Assembly (NCBI GenBank): GCA_018267285.1
Contig: JAFDYU010000017.1
Coordinates: forward strand, 1 to 64,000
Direction: 5' to 3'
Length of the DNA: 64,000 nt
Origin: Bacteroidota bacterium
Lineage (GTDB): Bacteria > Bacteroidota > Bacteroidia > Cytophagales > Cyclobacteriaceae
The first letter of the stretch is position 1. Each line of letters starts with the position of its first letter. The notes below the pieces were generated by a model. That model did no database searches, was not told the DNA's origin, and saw only the letters and a program-made list of their open reading frames with translations. Positions 34,941 to 44,502 of this stretch are shown one piece after another. The translations under genes and the position numbers were made by a program.

Positions 34941-34948
34941 TAGCTTTG
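34941..34948 (+). promoter_or_regulatory. Putative -7 promoter box (TAGCTTTG) for aroE
   Basis: TAGCTTTG matches TAnnTTTG perfectly, 73 bases upstream of the aroE ATG. No TTG lies at the usual -33 spacing, so the assignment rests on the -7 element alone. Confidence 0.45.
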
Positions 34949-35021
34949 TACCCTTTCGCCCTAATTTTTTTTGACGAAACCGTAACATTTTTTTAACTAT
35001 TCTTCACCAACACCTTTTAAA

Positions 35022-35765
35022 ATGGAAAAGAAATTTGGCTTGATCGGTTCTACTATTAGTCACTCCTTTTCAAAATCTTATTTTGATGAAAAATTTTTCC
35101 GCGAAGGACTCCGCGATTATCATTATGACCTCTACCCGCTCGGCAATGTTAACGACCTAAAAAACCTGCTTTCTGAAAACCCCGATCTCTGCGGACTTAA
35201 CGTAACGATTCCTTACAAAGAACAAGTGATAAAATTTTTAACAGATATTGATGCCGAGGCGAAGAAAATTGGAGCTGTAAACGTCATCCAAATTAAAGAT
35301 GGGCTGCTCAAAGGCTTCAACACCGACAGCGATGCTTTTTATGAAACGGTAGTAAAGTGGTTTCCTAAAACGGATCAGTCAAAAGCATTGATACTTGGCA
35401 CCGGTGGATCCTCCAAAGCGGTACAGCAAGCGTTGAGAAAACTGGCCATTCCTTTTGAAATTGTTTCGCGCGATAAAGAAAAAGCCAACCACACGTACGA
35501 GAGTTTACAGAAAAACAAAAAAATAATTGCCGAAGCGAAGCTCATCATCAACACAACACCGCTGGGCATGGTGCCCGATACCAACCATTGCCCTGCTATT
35601 GATTACGACTTAATCACATCACAGCATTACGTTTACGACCTTATCTACAATCCGGCCAGAACACTTTTCATTCAACGGGCAGAGATGCGCGGAGCTACAA
35701 TAAAGAATGGGTTAGAAATGTTACAGATTCAAGCGGAGAAAGCCTGGGCTATCTGGAATAATTAG
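35022..35765 (+). CDS. aroE: Shikimate dehydrogenase
   Basis: The 247-residue enzyme reduces 3-dehydroshikimate to shikimate with NADPH. Substrate-site motif SHSFS (13-17), catalytic Lys66 in NVTIPYKEQV, 'GAVNVI', 'GFNTDSDAF' and the nucleotide-binding loop LGTGGSSKAV are all present. It is shorter than the E. coli enzyme (272) but normal for this phylum. Together with aroB and aroA elsewhere in this window it gives three of the seven shikimate-pathway steps. Confidence 0.96.
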   Translation: MEKKFGLIGSTISHSFSKSYFDEKFFREGLRDYHYDLYPLGNVNDLKNLLSENPDLCGLNVTIPYKEQVIKFLTDIDAEAKKIGAVNVIQIKDGLLKGFNTDSDAFYETVVKWFPKTDQSKALILGTGGSSKAVQQALRKLAIPFEIVSRDKEKANHTYESLQKNKKIIAEAKLIINTTPLGMVPDTNHCPAIDYDLITSQHYVYDLIYNPARTLFIQRAEMRGATIKNGLEMLQIQAEKAWAIWNN

Positions 35766-35815
35766 AAAGCCATCTCAAAAACAGCTACCACATTTTTCAT
35801 TGTTAGGAAATCATT

Positions 35816-35839
35816 TTAACAGTTACGATTAACTGTTAA
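35816..35839. promoter_or_regulatory. 24-bp perfect palindrome upstream of uvrB (candidate SOS-type operator)
   Basis: TTAACAGTTA (35816-35825) and TAACTGTTAA (35830-35839) form a perfect 10-bp inverted repeat with a four-base centre, ending nine bases before the uvrB ATG. It lacks a T tract, so it is unlikely to be an aroE terminator. A repressor operator in front of a DNA-repair gene is the likeliest reading. Confidence 0.5.
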
Positions 35840-35848
35840 CTTTCCAAA

Positions 35849-37873
35849 ATGGATTTTAAACTTACGAGTGAATATACACCCACGGGCGACCAACCGGGAG
35901 CAATCAAACAATTGGTAAAAGGAATTGAGGAAGGAGAACAACATCAAACTTTATTAGGTGTAACCGGGTCCGGCAAAACGTTTACGATAGCCAACGTTAT
36001 TGCCCAAATCAACCGGCCAACCCTTGTGCTCAGCCACAACAAAACATTGGCCGCACAATTATACGGTGAGTTCAAACAGTTTTTCCCCGACAACGCAGTA
36101 GAGTATTTTATTTCGTATTACGATTATTATCAACCCGAAGCATTTATTCCATCTTCCAATCTCTACATTGAAAAAGATTTATCAATTAATGAAGAGATAG
36201 AAAAGCTCAGGCTTAGTGCAACTGCTTCATTACTCACCGGGAGACGCGATGTAATTGTGGTTGCCTCGGTAAGCTGCATTTATGGTATTGGAAACCCGGA
36301 AGAATTCGGCAAGAACAGAATTGAGCTGAGTGTGGGGCAACGAGTTCCCCGCAACCAACTTCTTTTTGCGCTGGTTGATATTTTGTACAGCAGAACCGAA
36401 GCTGAATTTAAGCGGGGCAACTTCAGGGTGAAAGGAGACACCGTAGATATTTTTTTGGCGTATGCCGATTATGCAATACGCTTTTATTTTTTTGGCGATG
36501 AAATTGAAGCCATTCAGTCGATTGAGCCGGCTTCGGGCAAAAAAATATCCGATGAAAAAAGAGTTACGATCTTCCCGGCCAATCTTTTTGTTACGGGAAA
36601 AGAGTTGCTGAATCTTGCCATTCGCGAAATACAAGATGACCTTGTTCTTCAGGTACAAATGTACGAGCAGGAGCGAAAAAATTTGGAGGCAAAACGAATT
36701 AAAGAACGTACGGAGTTTGACCTGGAGATGATGCGCGAGCTCGGCTATTGCAGCGGCATCGAAAACTATTCGCGTTACTTTGACAGGCGGAAAGCGGGCG
36801 GACGCCCCTTTTGTTTGTTGGATTATTTCCCCAGAGATTTTCTGATGGTGATTGACGAGAGTCACGCTACCCTTCCACAAGTCCGAGCGATGTGGGGGGG
36901 CGACCGATCGCGCAAAGTAAACCTCGTTGACTATGGCTTTCGTTTGCCCTCGGCTATGGACAACCGCCCGCTTACTTTTAATGAATTTGAAACGATGCTC
37001 AGCCAGGTGGTTTATGTTAGTGCTACACCTTCGGAATACGAGCTCCGGAAATCGGAAGGGGTTGTTGTAGAACAGTTGATACGCCCCACCGGCCTGCTCG
37101 ACCCGGAGATAGACGTGCGGCCTAGTAAAAATCAGATCGATGATTTACTCGAAGAAATTGATGAGCGTGTAAAAAAGAAAGAACGCGTGTTGGTTACCAC
37201 GCTCACCAAACGGATGGCCGAAGAACTCACAAAATTTTTAGAACGTGCAGCTGTTAAATGCCGATACCTACACAGCGAAGTAGATACTTTGGACCGGGTG
37301 GAGATTTTGCGCGAACTGCGGCTGGGCGTGTTCGATGTATTGGTTGGTGTAAATCTTTTGCGCGAAGGGCTGGACCTACCGGAGGTGTCGTTGGTGGCAA
37401 TAATGGACGCAGACCGGGAAGGTTTCTTGCGCAATGTCCGATCGCTCGTGCAAACCATCGGCCGGGCAGCCCGAAACGAAAACGGCCGGGTGATAATGTA
37501 TGCCGATAAAATAACCGACTCCATGCGGGTGGCTATTGATGAAACCAACCGGAGGAGGAAAATCCAGATGGATTACAACTTGGCTAATGGTATAACTCCA
37601 AAAACAGTTTTAAAATCGAAGGAAGCCATTCTTGGCCAGACTAAAGTTGCCGATTCAAAACGATCCATCAAGAAATACTATGTAGAGAACGAAGAAACAT
37701 CGCTCGCGGCAGATCCGGTAGTAGCTTATCTTTCTAAAGACGAATTACTTAAAATGGCCGATCGCACAAAAAAACAAATGGAAAAAGCAGCCAAAGATTT
37801 AGAGTTTATAGAAGCTGCACGCTTGCGCGATGAATACCTGTCGTTGCAAAAGTTATTGGAGAAAAGAAATTAA
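35849..37873 (+). CDS. uvrB: Excinuclease ABC subunit B
   Basis: The 674-residue helicase-like subunit of nucleotide excision repair is complete. It has Walker A GVTGSGKT (37-44), the damage-sensing beta-hairpin region ('[20 protein letters not shown]' start), the DEAD-like IDESH motif and helicase motifs V/VI ('[14 protein letters not shown]', 'TIGRAARN'). A C-terminal UVR domain ('[20 protein letters not shown]') binds UvrC. UvrB is loaded by UvrA at lesions and recruits UvrC for incision. The gene has a strong palindrome directly upstream, possibly a damage-responsive operator. Confidence 0.98.
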   Translation: MDFKLTSEYTPTGDQPGAIKQLVKGIEEGEQHQTLLGVTGSGKTFTIANVIAQINRPTLVLSHNKTLAAQLYGEFKQFFPDNAVEYFISYYDYYQPEAFIPSSNLYIEKDLSINEEIEKLRLSATASLLTGRRDVIVVASVSCIYGIGNPEEFGKNRIELSVGQRVPRNQLLFALVDILYSRTEAEFKRGNFRVKGDTVDIFLAYADYAIRFYFFGDEIEAIQSIEPASGKKISDEKRVTIFPANLFVTGKELLNLAIREIQDDLVLQVQMYEQERKNLEAKRIKERTEFDLEMMRELGYCSGIENYSRYFDRRKAGGRPFCLLDYFPRDFLMVIDESHATLPQVRAMWGGDRSRKVNLVDYGFRLPSAMDNRPLTFNEFETMLSQVVYVSATPSEYELRKSEGVVVEQLIRPTGLLDPEIDVRPSKNQIDDLLEEIDERVKKKERVLVTTLTKRMAEELTKFLERAAVKCRYLHSEVDTLDRVEILRELRLGVFDVLVGVNLLREGLDLPEVSLVAIMDADREGFLRNVRSLVQTIGRAARNENGRVIMYADKITDSMRVAIDETNRRRKIQMDYNLANGITPKTVLKSKEAILGQTKVADSKRSIKKYYVENEETSLAADPVVAYLSKDELLKMADRTKKQMEKAAKDLEFIEAARLRDEYLSLQKLLEKRN

Positions 37874-37899
37874 ATCGTTAAAGTTAAAAAATACTAAGC

Positions 37900-38922
37900 A
37901 TGAAACGGATTTTGTTGTTTGTACTAATTGGGTTTACAACTGAAGTATCCTTGGCGCAGATGTACCAGTGGAAAAACATTTCGGTAAATGTAAAATCTTC
38001 TTTCCGTGCGCTTTCTGTTGTTGATGATAAGGTAGCCTGGGCAGGCGGTTCTAATGGATTTATTGGCCGTACGTGCGATGGAGGGATAACCTGGTCGTTT
38101 AATCAAGTAGCCAGTTTTGAAAAATTGGATTTTCGATCGGTCTATGCGTTTGATTCACTCCGGGCAATTATTGCGAACGCAGGTTCTCCGGCCATGATCT
38201 TACAAACCACAGACGGAGGAAAAAATTGGAAATCGGTTTACAAAAACGAAAATAAAGATGCATTTATTGATGGCCTTGATTTTTGGAATGAAAAAAAGGG
38301 AATGGTTTATGGCGACCCTATCGAAGGGAAAATGCTGCTTATTAAAACCGTAGATGGCGGAAACACGTGGGCAGATTTGCCCGAAGCACAACGTCCGGTA
38401 TTAAAAAAGGGTGAAGCATCCTTTGCTGCCAGCGGTACGGGCATCCGTTGTTATGGAAACGAAAAGGTAGTGATCACCACCGGGGGCATGGTTTCACGAT
38501 TGTGGACCACAAAAGACGGAGGTCAACATTGGAGCGTTCAGGATTTGCCGATTACACAAGGCACCGAAAGCACCGGAGCTTATTCTTCATTTTTCTGGAA
38601 GAAAAAAGGAGTACTTGTTGGTGGCGATTTTAAAAAAGACTCACAAATGGGGCAGCACGTTTACATCACATCCGATCAGGGTAAAATCTGGCACGTGCCC
38701 ATACGCCCTACCCGCGGCCTGCGCGAATGCGTAGAATTTTTAAAGGATGACTATTTGATTGCCGTGGGGCCGCAAGGTGCCGACCTATCGAACGATGGGG
38801 GCATCAACTGGATTGACCTATCCGATGAAAAAGGATTCCACACCGTGCGAAAAGCCCGAGATGGCTCATTAATTGTGGCCGCAGGCAATGGAAAGATTAG
38901 CGTAATTTTGGAAAAGAAATAA
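37900..38922 (+). CDS. Secreted BNR/Ycf48-like beta-propeller protein
   Basis: The 340-residue product has a signal peptide ending near residue 20 (VSLAQ) and a seven-bladed-type propeller with Asp-box repeats: 'CDGGITWSF', 'TDGGKNWKSV', 'VDGGNTWADL', 'KDGGQHWSV', 'SDQGKIWHV' and 'NDGGINWIDL'. These are BNR/sialidase-type repeats as in Ycf48/HCF136-like proteins, often annotated 'oxidoreductase' in Bacteroidota. Sialidase catalytic residues are not evident. It follows uvrB by 26 bases and may be co-transcribed, without an obvious functional link. Confidence 0.85.
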   Translation: MKRILLFVLIGFTTEVSLAQMYQWKNISVNVKSSFRALSVVDDKVAWAGGSNGFIGRTCDGGITWSFNQVASFEKLDFRSVYAFDSLRAIIANAGSPAMILQTTDGGKNWKSVYKNENKDAFIDGLDFWNEKKGMVYGDPIEGKMLLIKTVDGGNTWADLPEAQRPVLKKGEASFAASGTGIRCYGNEKVVITTGGMVSRLWTTKDGGQHWSVQDLPITQGTESTGAYSSFFWKKKGVLVGGDFKKDSQMGQHVYITSDQGKIWHVPIRPTRGLRECVEFLKDDYLIAVGPQGADLSNDGGINWIDLSDEKGFHTVRKARDGSLIVAAGNGKISVILEKK

Positions 38923-39096
38923 AAGTACCACCCTCATACTTAATCAGCTCATTTTAAACCACTTAAGCAGGTTTTTCAATAAATCTTTAATCAGAAATTA
39001 AATAATAGAAAAATTGTCACAACCGCATATCATCTTTGTCTTACATCAAAGCCCGGCAAAATGGGCTACATTACTAACCTAAACCGGGCTTTAATT

Positions 39097-39867
39097 ATGA
39101 AGGCGATCATCATTTTCTTTGTTGCACATTGGTATTTGTCTCTCTTTTTCCAGACTTTTTTTCTACACAGGTATGCCTCGCACCGGGCGTTTACCATGAA
39201 TAAATTCACCGAACGAGTTTTTTTTATTCTCACGTGGATATTTGAAGGCTCCAACTATTTAAGCCCTTTTGGATACGGAGTGATGCACCGCATGCACCAC
39301 GCCTATGCCGACACCGAAAACGATCCGCATTCTCCCAAATACGATGAAACCATCTGGAAAATGATGTGGAAAACCAAAACCATTTATTCGGCCATCGCCA
39401 ACGGAAAAATGACGGTGGAAAGCCGATTTACCGAGGGTGTGCCCCGCTGGGATTCTTTTGACAAAATTGCCCGTTCATGGCCATCACGCCTTTTTTGGGG
39501 ATTGCTTTATGTGCTTTTCTACGTACAATTTGCAACCGCGTGGTGGTTGTGGCTTTTGCTGCCCATTCAATTTTTACTGAGCCCAATTCACGGGGCAATC
39601 ATCAACTGGTTTGCGCACAAATACGGTTACCGGAATTATGAAGTGGGCGATACTTCAAAAAACTTTCTGCCTGTAGATTTTTTAATGATGGGCGAAAGCT
39701 ATCACAACAACCACCACAAGCACGGCTCGCGCGCCAATTTTGGTGGCATACGCTGGCACGAAATCGACCCGACTTACATCGTTATTAAACTCCTTGATAA
39801 GTTGGGCGTGATTGAAATCGTGAAGCGCAATCAAGTGAAATTTGAGCGTGTAAAAAAAGCAGCATAG
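39097..39867 (+). CDS. Membrane acyl-CoA/fatty acid desaturase
   Basis: The 256-residue integral membrane di-iron enzyme has the three His boxes of delta-9-type desaturases: HRYASH (24-29), HRMHH (64-68) and ESYHNNHHKHG near the C-terminal third. It introduces a double bond into acyl chains, adjusting membrane fluidity. The frame opens at an earlier ATG (39061), which would add 12 residues; I prefer 39097 because it begins with the family-typical MKAIIIFFVAHWYLS helix. It is followed by a clear terminator. Its 138-174-base upstream region contains CATCTTTG near 39026, a one-mismatch -7 box. Confidence 0.92.
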   Translation: MKAIIIFFVAHWYLSLFFQTFFLHRYASHRAFTMNKFTERVFFILTWIFEGSNYLSPFGYGVMHRMHHAYADTENDPHSPKYDETIWKMMWKTKTIYSAIANGKMTVESRFTEGVPRWDSFDKIARSWPSRLFWGLLYVLFYVQFATAWWLWLLLPIQFLLSPIHGAIINWFAHKYGYRNYEVGDTSKNFLPVDFLMMGESYHNNHHKHGSRANFGGIRWHEIDPTYIVIKLLDKLGVIEIVKRNQVKFERVKKAA

Positions 39868-39885
39868 CCATAGCTAATCAATACC

Positions 39886-39914
39886 AAAAAAACCGATGTA
39901 AATCGGTTTTTTTT
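39886..39914 (+). terminator. Rho-independent terminator after the desaturase gene
   Basis: A perfect stem (A-run plus ACCGAT at 39892-39897 paired with ATCGGT at 39902-39907, extended by A/T pairs), with a GTAA loop, ends in eight or more T. The mirror A-run makes it potentially bidirectional. Confidence 0.85.
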
Positions 39915-39943
39915 ATTTTAAATTGAACCAACAAATTCTAATT

Positions 39944-40345
39944 GTGAGCAAGAAAAATAACTTTGGATTAGTTGCGATGGTTTTACTGGCTGTAAGCTGC
40001 AAGTACGATGATATTTCACCCTACTCCATTTGCCTGAAAGGAGAAATTGTCTTGAGCACTTGTTGCACAGGCACTACCTTTATTAACCTTGAGACTTCAA
40101 TACAACTCGGCAAAAAAATTACATGGGCAAATCACGAGTATCAAAATATGATTCAAGTGCCAGGCTATCTGGGAAATCCAACGATTAATACAATCGGAAA
40201 AGAGGTCTATCTGAATTTACGAGCCATCGACATGAAACATGACCAAAATCTTTTCCCGACTGAGATTTGCTTTTGTCTTATCCCAATAGCTCTAGATGTG
40301 CCTGTTTACGTAGCAGTAAATTACTCATACGGATCTTGTCCTTAG
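39944..40345 (+). CDS. Small predicted lipoprotein, function unknown
   Basis: The 133-residue product, starting at GTG, has a lipoprotein signal with Cys19 in LLAVSCKYDD. The mature part is short and beta-rich, with six Cys beyond the lipidated one (for example STCCTGTTF and TEICFCLIP), which could form disulfides in the periplasm. A TTG at 39923 would add seven residues. No family is recognised. It is isolated between a terminator and the convergent priA gene. Base composition looks like its neighbours. Confidence 0.6.
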   Translation: MSKKNNFGLVAMVLLAVSCKYDDISPYSICLKGEIVLSTCCTGTTFINLETSIQLGKKITWANHEYQNMIQVPGYLGNPTINTIGKEVYLNLRAIDMKHDQNLFPTEICFCLIPIALDVPVYVAVNYSYGSCP

Positions 40346-40368
40346 TAACTCAAGGCATCAGGGGCAGA

Positions 40369-42879
40369 TTACACCGGATCTACGTCAAAAACTATTTTTA
40401 CGTTTCGATACGTTTTTTCTGTTTGTAGACGTGCTGCTTCGTGGAGTAGAAAATCTTTGATCTCGGATAAGTGCCCCTGATCGCGTGGGATTTTTAAAAG
40501 TACGTGCATCAGAAATTCATTTCTGATTTTTGAGATCATCGGTTCACTGGGCCCTAAAATTTTTATTCCTTTCAATTTATTTTTCAATGCTTCTGTAAAT
40601 TTGAGTGAAGCCTCCCGCGAAATCTTTTTGTCAGGGTTCTTGAAAGTAATCTCAATTAATCTGGAAAAAGGCGGGTAAAAATTTTGTCTGCGGTCGTGCA
40701 GTTGTTCCTTTAGAAAACCATCAACATCATTGCTTATCACAAAAGCAAACAACGGGTGGCGGGGCTGCGTTGTTTGCACAATTACCTTGCCTTGCTTTTC
40801 CCTCCGCCCTGCCCTTCCGCTCACCTGGGTAATCAATTGAAATGCCCTTTCGTACGAACGGAAATCTGGAAAGTGCATCAGTCGGTCGGCATCAAACACG
40901 CCCACCAAGCTAACCTTATCAAAATCCAAACCTTTGGTCACCATTTGTGTGCCTACTAAAATATCGGTTTGGCCGCTTTCGAAGCCGGAAATAATTTCTT
41001 CGTATCCCGACTTGGTTCGTGTGGTCTCCAGGTCCATGCGCTGAACGGCTGCCTCCGGAAAAAATAGTTTCAATTCTTCCTCCAACTTTTCCGTTCCATA
41101 GCCTATCGTTAAAATTCTTTTCGAAGTGCACTCAGGGCATTGGCTGGGCAGCCCTTCGTGGTAGCCGCAATAATGGCAGACCAGCGCGTGACGAAACTGA
41201 TGGTACGTTAGGCTCACCGCACAGTTGATGCACTTGGGCACCCAGCCGCAATCTTCGCACTGAACCAGGGGCGAGTGCCCTCTTCGGTTTTGAAAAAGAA
41301 TTACCTGTTCTTTTTTGGTTATCGTTTCTTTAATTTCAGTTAGCAGTTTCGAAGAAAATTCGCCTTTATTGGTTTTTCTTTTTTTCTCAGCAGATAGGTC
41401 CGCAAAATCGATTGCAGGAAGAACCGCAGTTCCAAACCGTTCTGTTAAGGTCACCAATCCGTACTTCCCAGTTTCCGTATGATGAAACGATTCGGCTGAA
41501 GGTGTTGCGCTACCCAAAATAATTTTTGCGTGGTGAAGTTGTGCCATCATCAGGGCAGCATCGCGTGCGTGGTACCGAGGTGCCGGATCGTGTTGTTTGT
41601 ACGAAGGATCGTGCTCTTCGTCAACAATTATCAGCCCAAGATTATCAAACGGAAGAAACACAGACGAACGCACACCCACTACAAATTTAAATTTTCCAAG
41701 GAGTACACCTTTCCAAACTTCCACCCTTTCGTTATCCGAAAATTTAGAATGATACACACCCAGTGTACTTCCAAATATTTTTATTAAGCGCAATACAATT
41801 TGGGTAGTGAGGGCAATCTCGGGCAAAAGGTACAGTACTTGATTTCCACCGTCCAGTGCGCGTTTAATCAAATCGATGTAAATTTCTGTTTTACCGCTGC
41901 CGGTTACCCCGTGGAGCAGCACAGCATGTTTTTGTTCAAATAAATTTAGAATTGAATTACGGGCTTGCTCCTGGCGTTCGCTAAGCATAACCGAGTGCTG
42001 TTGTTTAGGGTCATCGAAACCGAAACGGGGCACCGCAATTTCAAATTCTTCTAAAATATTTTTCTTAACTAAAGTTTTTACCGAAGCCTCTGAAATATCC
42101 TCGTCTATTAATTCTGATTTAGCAATCCCTTTTTCATTCAACGAAACATTTGCAAAAACCGGAATACGTTGCAGGTATTTTAATAAGACCGATTCTTGTT
42201 TTGGCGTTTTAGAAATTGTCTTAAAAACTTCTTCCAGTTTTTTCTTTGCCAAATAATCTTTACCCAAACGAATCCGTTTTTCAATTTTTGGTTTAAATTT
42301 TTCTTTAACCTGTTCGAAAATGATAATCGCTTCTTTAGAAACCAGTGACTTCAGCAGGTTGTAGATGGACTTTGTTCCCACTCGCTTAACGATTTCGGAA
42401 TAATTCAGCGATTCGTTTTTCAAATGCTGAAGCAGCAACCTTTCCATTTCAGAAAAATCAAATTCCGTTTCGTCTATATCAAAACCCGGATTGATCTGTA
42501 CCAACGACTCACTCGATAATTTTAAACCCGAGGGCAGTGCGGCATTCAGTACTTCGCCCGGTGTACATAGGTAATATTCTGCTATCCATTCGTAAAACTG
42601 AAATTGAAGCGGATAGATGATTTCGTTTTCATCAAGTAGATCAAAAATATATTTGGCATCGTAGTCTTTGGGGGGTTGATTATGAAGGGAAACGATAACA
42701 CCTGTTTGAATTTTTTTAGTTCCGAACGGCACAATAGCTCGTTGCCCGGTCTTTACTTTTGAATTGAGTAACACCGGCACCCGGTACGTAAACAACTTCG
42801 CTACTGGCACAGGAATGAGCAGTTCTGCAAAGATGGTTTCGTTGATATCAAACGTGAGCGATTCCGTTGCCATTCTCAA
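40369..42879 (-). CDS. priA: Primosomal protein N' (replication restart helicase PriA)
   Basis: The 836-residue helicase has the 3'-DNA-binding N-terminal domain ('VPVAKLFTYRVPVLLNSKVKTGQRAIVPFG'-type region, residues about 22-52), Walker [12 protein letters not shown] and DEEH box VDEEHDPSYKQHD. The zinc-binding insertion contains paired Cys motifs (QCEDCGW, KCINCAV, VCHYCGY, QCPECTS), and helicase motifs GTQMVTKGLDFD and QVSGRAGR follow. It restarts stalled forks. It is longer than the E. coli protein (732), mainly in the middle linker, as usual in Bacteroidota. It is divergent from mgtC-like and convergent with the small lipoprotein gene. Confidence 0.97.
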   Translation of the reverse strand: MRMATESLTFDINETIFAELLIPVPVAKLFTYRVPVLLNSKVKTGQRAIVPFGTKKIQTGVIVSLHNQPPKDYDAKYIFDLLDENEIIYPLQFQFYEWIAEYYLCTPGEVLNAALPSGLKLSSESLVQINPGFDIDETEFDFSEMERLLLQHLKNESLNYSEIVKRVGTKSIYNLLKSLVSKEAIIIFEQVKEKFKPKIEKRIRLGKDYLAKKKLEEVFKTISKTPKQESVLLKYLQRIPVFANVSLNEKGIAKSELIDEDISEASVKTLVKKNILEEFEIAVPRFGFDDPKQQHSVMLSERQEQARNSILNLFEQKHAVLLHGVTGSGKTEIYIDLIKRALDGGNQVLYLLPEIALTTQIVLRLIKIFGSTLGVYHSKFSDNERVEVWKGVLLGKFKFVVGVRSSVFLPFDNLGLIIVDEEHDPSYKQHDPAPRYHARDAALMMAQLHHAKIILGSATPSAESFHHTETGKYGLVTLTERFGTAVLPAIDFADLSAEKKRKTNKGEFSSKLLTEIKETITKKEQVILFQNRRGHSPLVQCEDCGWVPKCINCAVSLTYHQFRHALVCHYCGYHEGLPSQCPECTSKRILTIGYGTEKLEEELKLFFPEAAVQRMDLETTRTKSGYEEIISGFESGQTDILVGTQMVTKGLDFDKVSLVGVFDADRLMHFPDFRSYERAFQLITQVSGRAGRREKQGKVIVQTTQPRHPLFAFVISNDVDGFLKEQLHDRRQNFYPPFSRLIEITFKNPDKKISREASLKFTEALKNKLKGIKILGPSEPMISKIRNEFLMHVLLKIPRDQGHLSEIKDFLLHEAARLQTEKTYRNVKIVFDVDPV

Positions 42880-42939
42880 AACTAAGGAATTTGATTTTGA
42901 TGATCTGTGTTTTCAATTTATCTTCATAAAACTTTTTTT

Positions 42940-43578
42940 ATGAATATCAACCTCGACATTGAAGTGGCGGTGCGTTTGTTGCTCTCTTTTGCCATCGGTA
43001 CTTCTATTGGCCTGGAGCGGGAATACCGGAGCAAGGCAGCCGGCCTGCGCACCATGGTGATGATTTGTTTAGGCTCTACCATTTTTACAGAGATTTCGAT
43101 TCACATTGGCGGTGGCAGTGCCGACCGAATTGCTGCCAATATTGTTACCGGCATAGGTTTTCTGGGTGGCGGAGTGATTTTTAAAGACGGCCTGACCATA
43201 ACGGGCATAACCACAGCCACTACCATTTGGATTTCTGCTGCGCTCGGTATGGCGGTGGGCTCGGGCGAATATTTTATTGCCGTTGTGGGGTCGGGGGTGG
43301 TGCTGGTGGTTCTTACGCTCATGGAAAAGGTACAAGTAATTGTAGAACGGATACACCAGTCGAGAACCTATCGCATCTCTTTTCTTCAGAATAGTGATTT
43401 TGCAGCTTCATTAGAAAAGTCGATGGATGAGATGAAGCTGGGCTACAGAAAAAGAAGGGAAGCTAAAGATGCTCATTCTTTTGTATTGATCTATGAAGTT
43501 TTCGGTCGCGATAAAAATCTGGAGCAGCTAACCAAATTCTTAAAAGAAGACACGCGGGTGATTTCGTTTGGGTATTAA
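42940..43578 (+). CDS. MgtC/SapB family membrane protein
   Basis: The 212-residue product has four to five N-terminal helices with the MgtC signature ('AIGTSIGLEREYRSKAAGLR', 'TGIGFLGGGVIFKDGLTITG', 'TTATTIWISAALGMAVGSG') and a C-terminal ACT-like cytoplasmic domain. MgtC proteins are linked to magnesium limitation and membrane potential. An earlier ATG at 42907 would add 11 residues; the start at 42940 matches the family better. Its stop abuts the stop of the convergent SirB1-like gene with no intergenic base. Confidence 0.92.
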   Translation: MNINLDIEVAVRLLLSFAIGTSIGLEREYRSKAAGLRTMVMICLGSTIFTEISIHIGGGSADRIAANIVTGIGFLGGGVIFKDGLTITGITTATTIWISAALGMAVGSGEYFIAVVGSGVVLVVLTLMEKVQVIVERIHQSRTYRISFLQNSDFAASLEKSMDEMKLGYRKRREAKDAHSFVLIYEVFGRDKNLEQLTKFLKEDTRVISFGY

Positions 43579-44430
43579 TCAAACCCCCAGATCACCGCCA
43601 TCCGAAATTTCTACGAGCAGCACTTTTACTTCATCGGCTTTGGCGTGCTCGCCCATTTTTTCGAAACTCATAACCAGATTTCGTAAAGCCCTACGCACAA
43701 TTTCAAGGCTGTTGCAGGCTTCAAAAAAAGAAGGTTGCGGCACCAGGTGAAGTTCGTGTATGTAGTTTTCTATATCTTGTTTTGAAAAAATCAGTCCGCG
43801 GTTGAACGCGTTGATATAAAATTGATGGTTGTCGTCTTTGTACGTAAGGATAAAAAGATTGGGAAGGTTTACTCCATGCACCGGAAGCTTGAGTTTTTGT
43901 GCAACGAGCATGTAAATGACACAAAGAGTGATCGGATTTCCTTTTCGGGATTCGAGCACGATGTTCATCATGGAATTGCCTGGCGAATGAAAATTTTTTG
44001 TGTTTGCCCCGAATTTCAGTTTGCCAAACAATACACCGTTGATCACTTTTATTTGATCAAAGGGGTATAAATCCGGCCTGAACTCAAGCCAGGTTTCATA
44101 ATAAATTTGTTCGAGCTCCTGTTTTAATTTTTCAAGTTCAATATCCGGATACTGATAGGTGGCGAGAATCCACATACCGGTGAGCAAATCCTGATCTTTG
44201 CTGTTATACCAGTTTTTGAGGCGATCTCGCAGTAAATCGTATTGAAGTGTATGAATCAGTTCTTCAATTCGCCCTTGTACGGCCGGGTTGAGGTTGCTCT
44301 CCCACTCACGCTCTAAAAACGGAATGATCTCTTTGCCGATGGATAAAATTTTTCCTTCTACATGCGACACCACCTGCTGATCTTCATCATCGAGCAGCGA
44401 AACCAAAGCTTTTAATTCTTTCTCTTCCAC
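43579..44430 (-). CDS. SirB1/transglutaminase-like family protein
   Basis: The 283-residue product has an N-terminal HEAT-like helical part and a central SirB1-type transglutaminase-like domain with 'GNSMMNIVLESRKGNPITLCVIYMLVAQ', whose Cys corresponds to the family nucleophile. 'LPVHGVNLPNLFIL' and 'FYINAFNRGLI' follow. The last motif usually reads 'FIDPF' with an Asp; here Asn replaces it, so the enzymatic status is uncertain. Family members often carry C-terminal TPRs; this one ends in one short helical repeat region. Function is unknown. It lies downstream of the carboxylase gene with a 72-base gap. Confidence 0.85.
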   Translation of the reverse strand: MEEKELKALVSLLDDEDQQVVSHVEGKILSIGKEIIPFLEREWESNLNPAVQGRIEELIHTLQYDLLRDRLKNWYNSKDQDLLTGMWILATYQYPDIELEKLKQELEQIYYETWLEFRPDLYPFDQIKVINGVLFGKLKFGANTKNFHSPGNSMMNIVLESRKGNPITLCVIYMLVAQKLKLPVHGVNLPNLFILTYKDDNHQFYINAFNRGLIFSKQDIENYIHELHLVPQPSFFEACNSLEIVRRALRNLVMSFEKMGEHAKADEVKVLLVEISDGGDLGV

Positions 44431-44502
44431 AATCTATTTGAGAATTTGAAGATTTTAGAATTTGAAAATAAATGATCTCTTGGCAATTATTTTCATTCTC
44501 AC

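Noticed and set aside
36230-36880. 216-codon minus-strand ORF inside uvrB
   Set aside because: It is antisense to a highly conserved gene and has no recognisable features.
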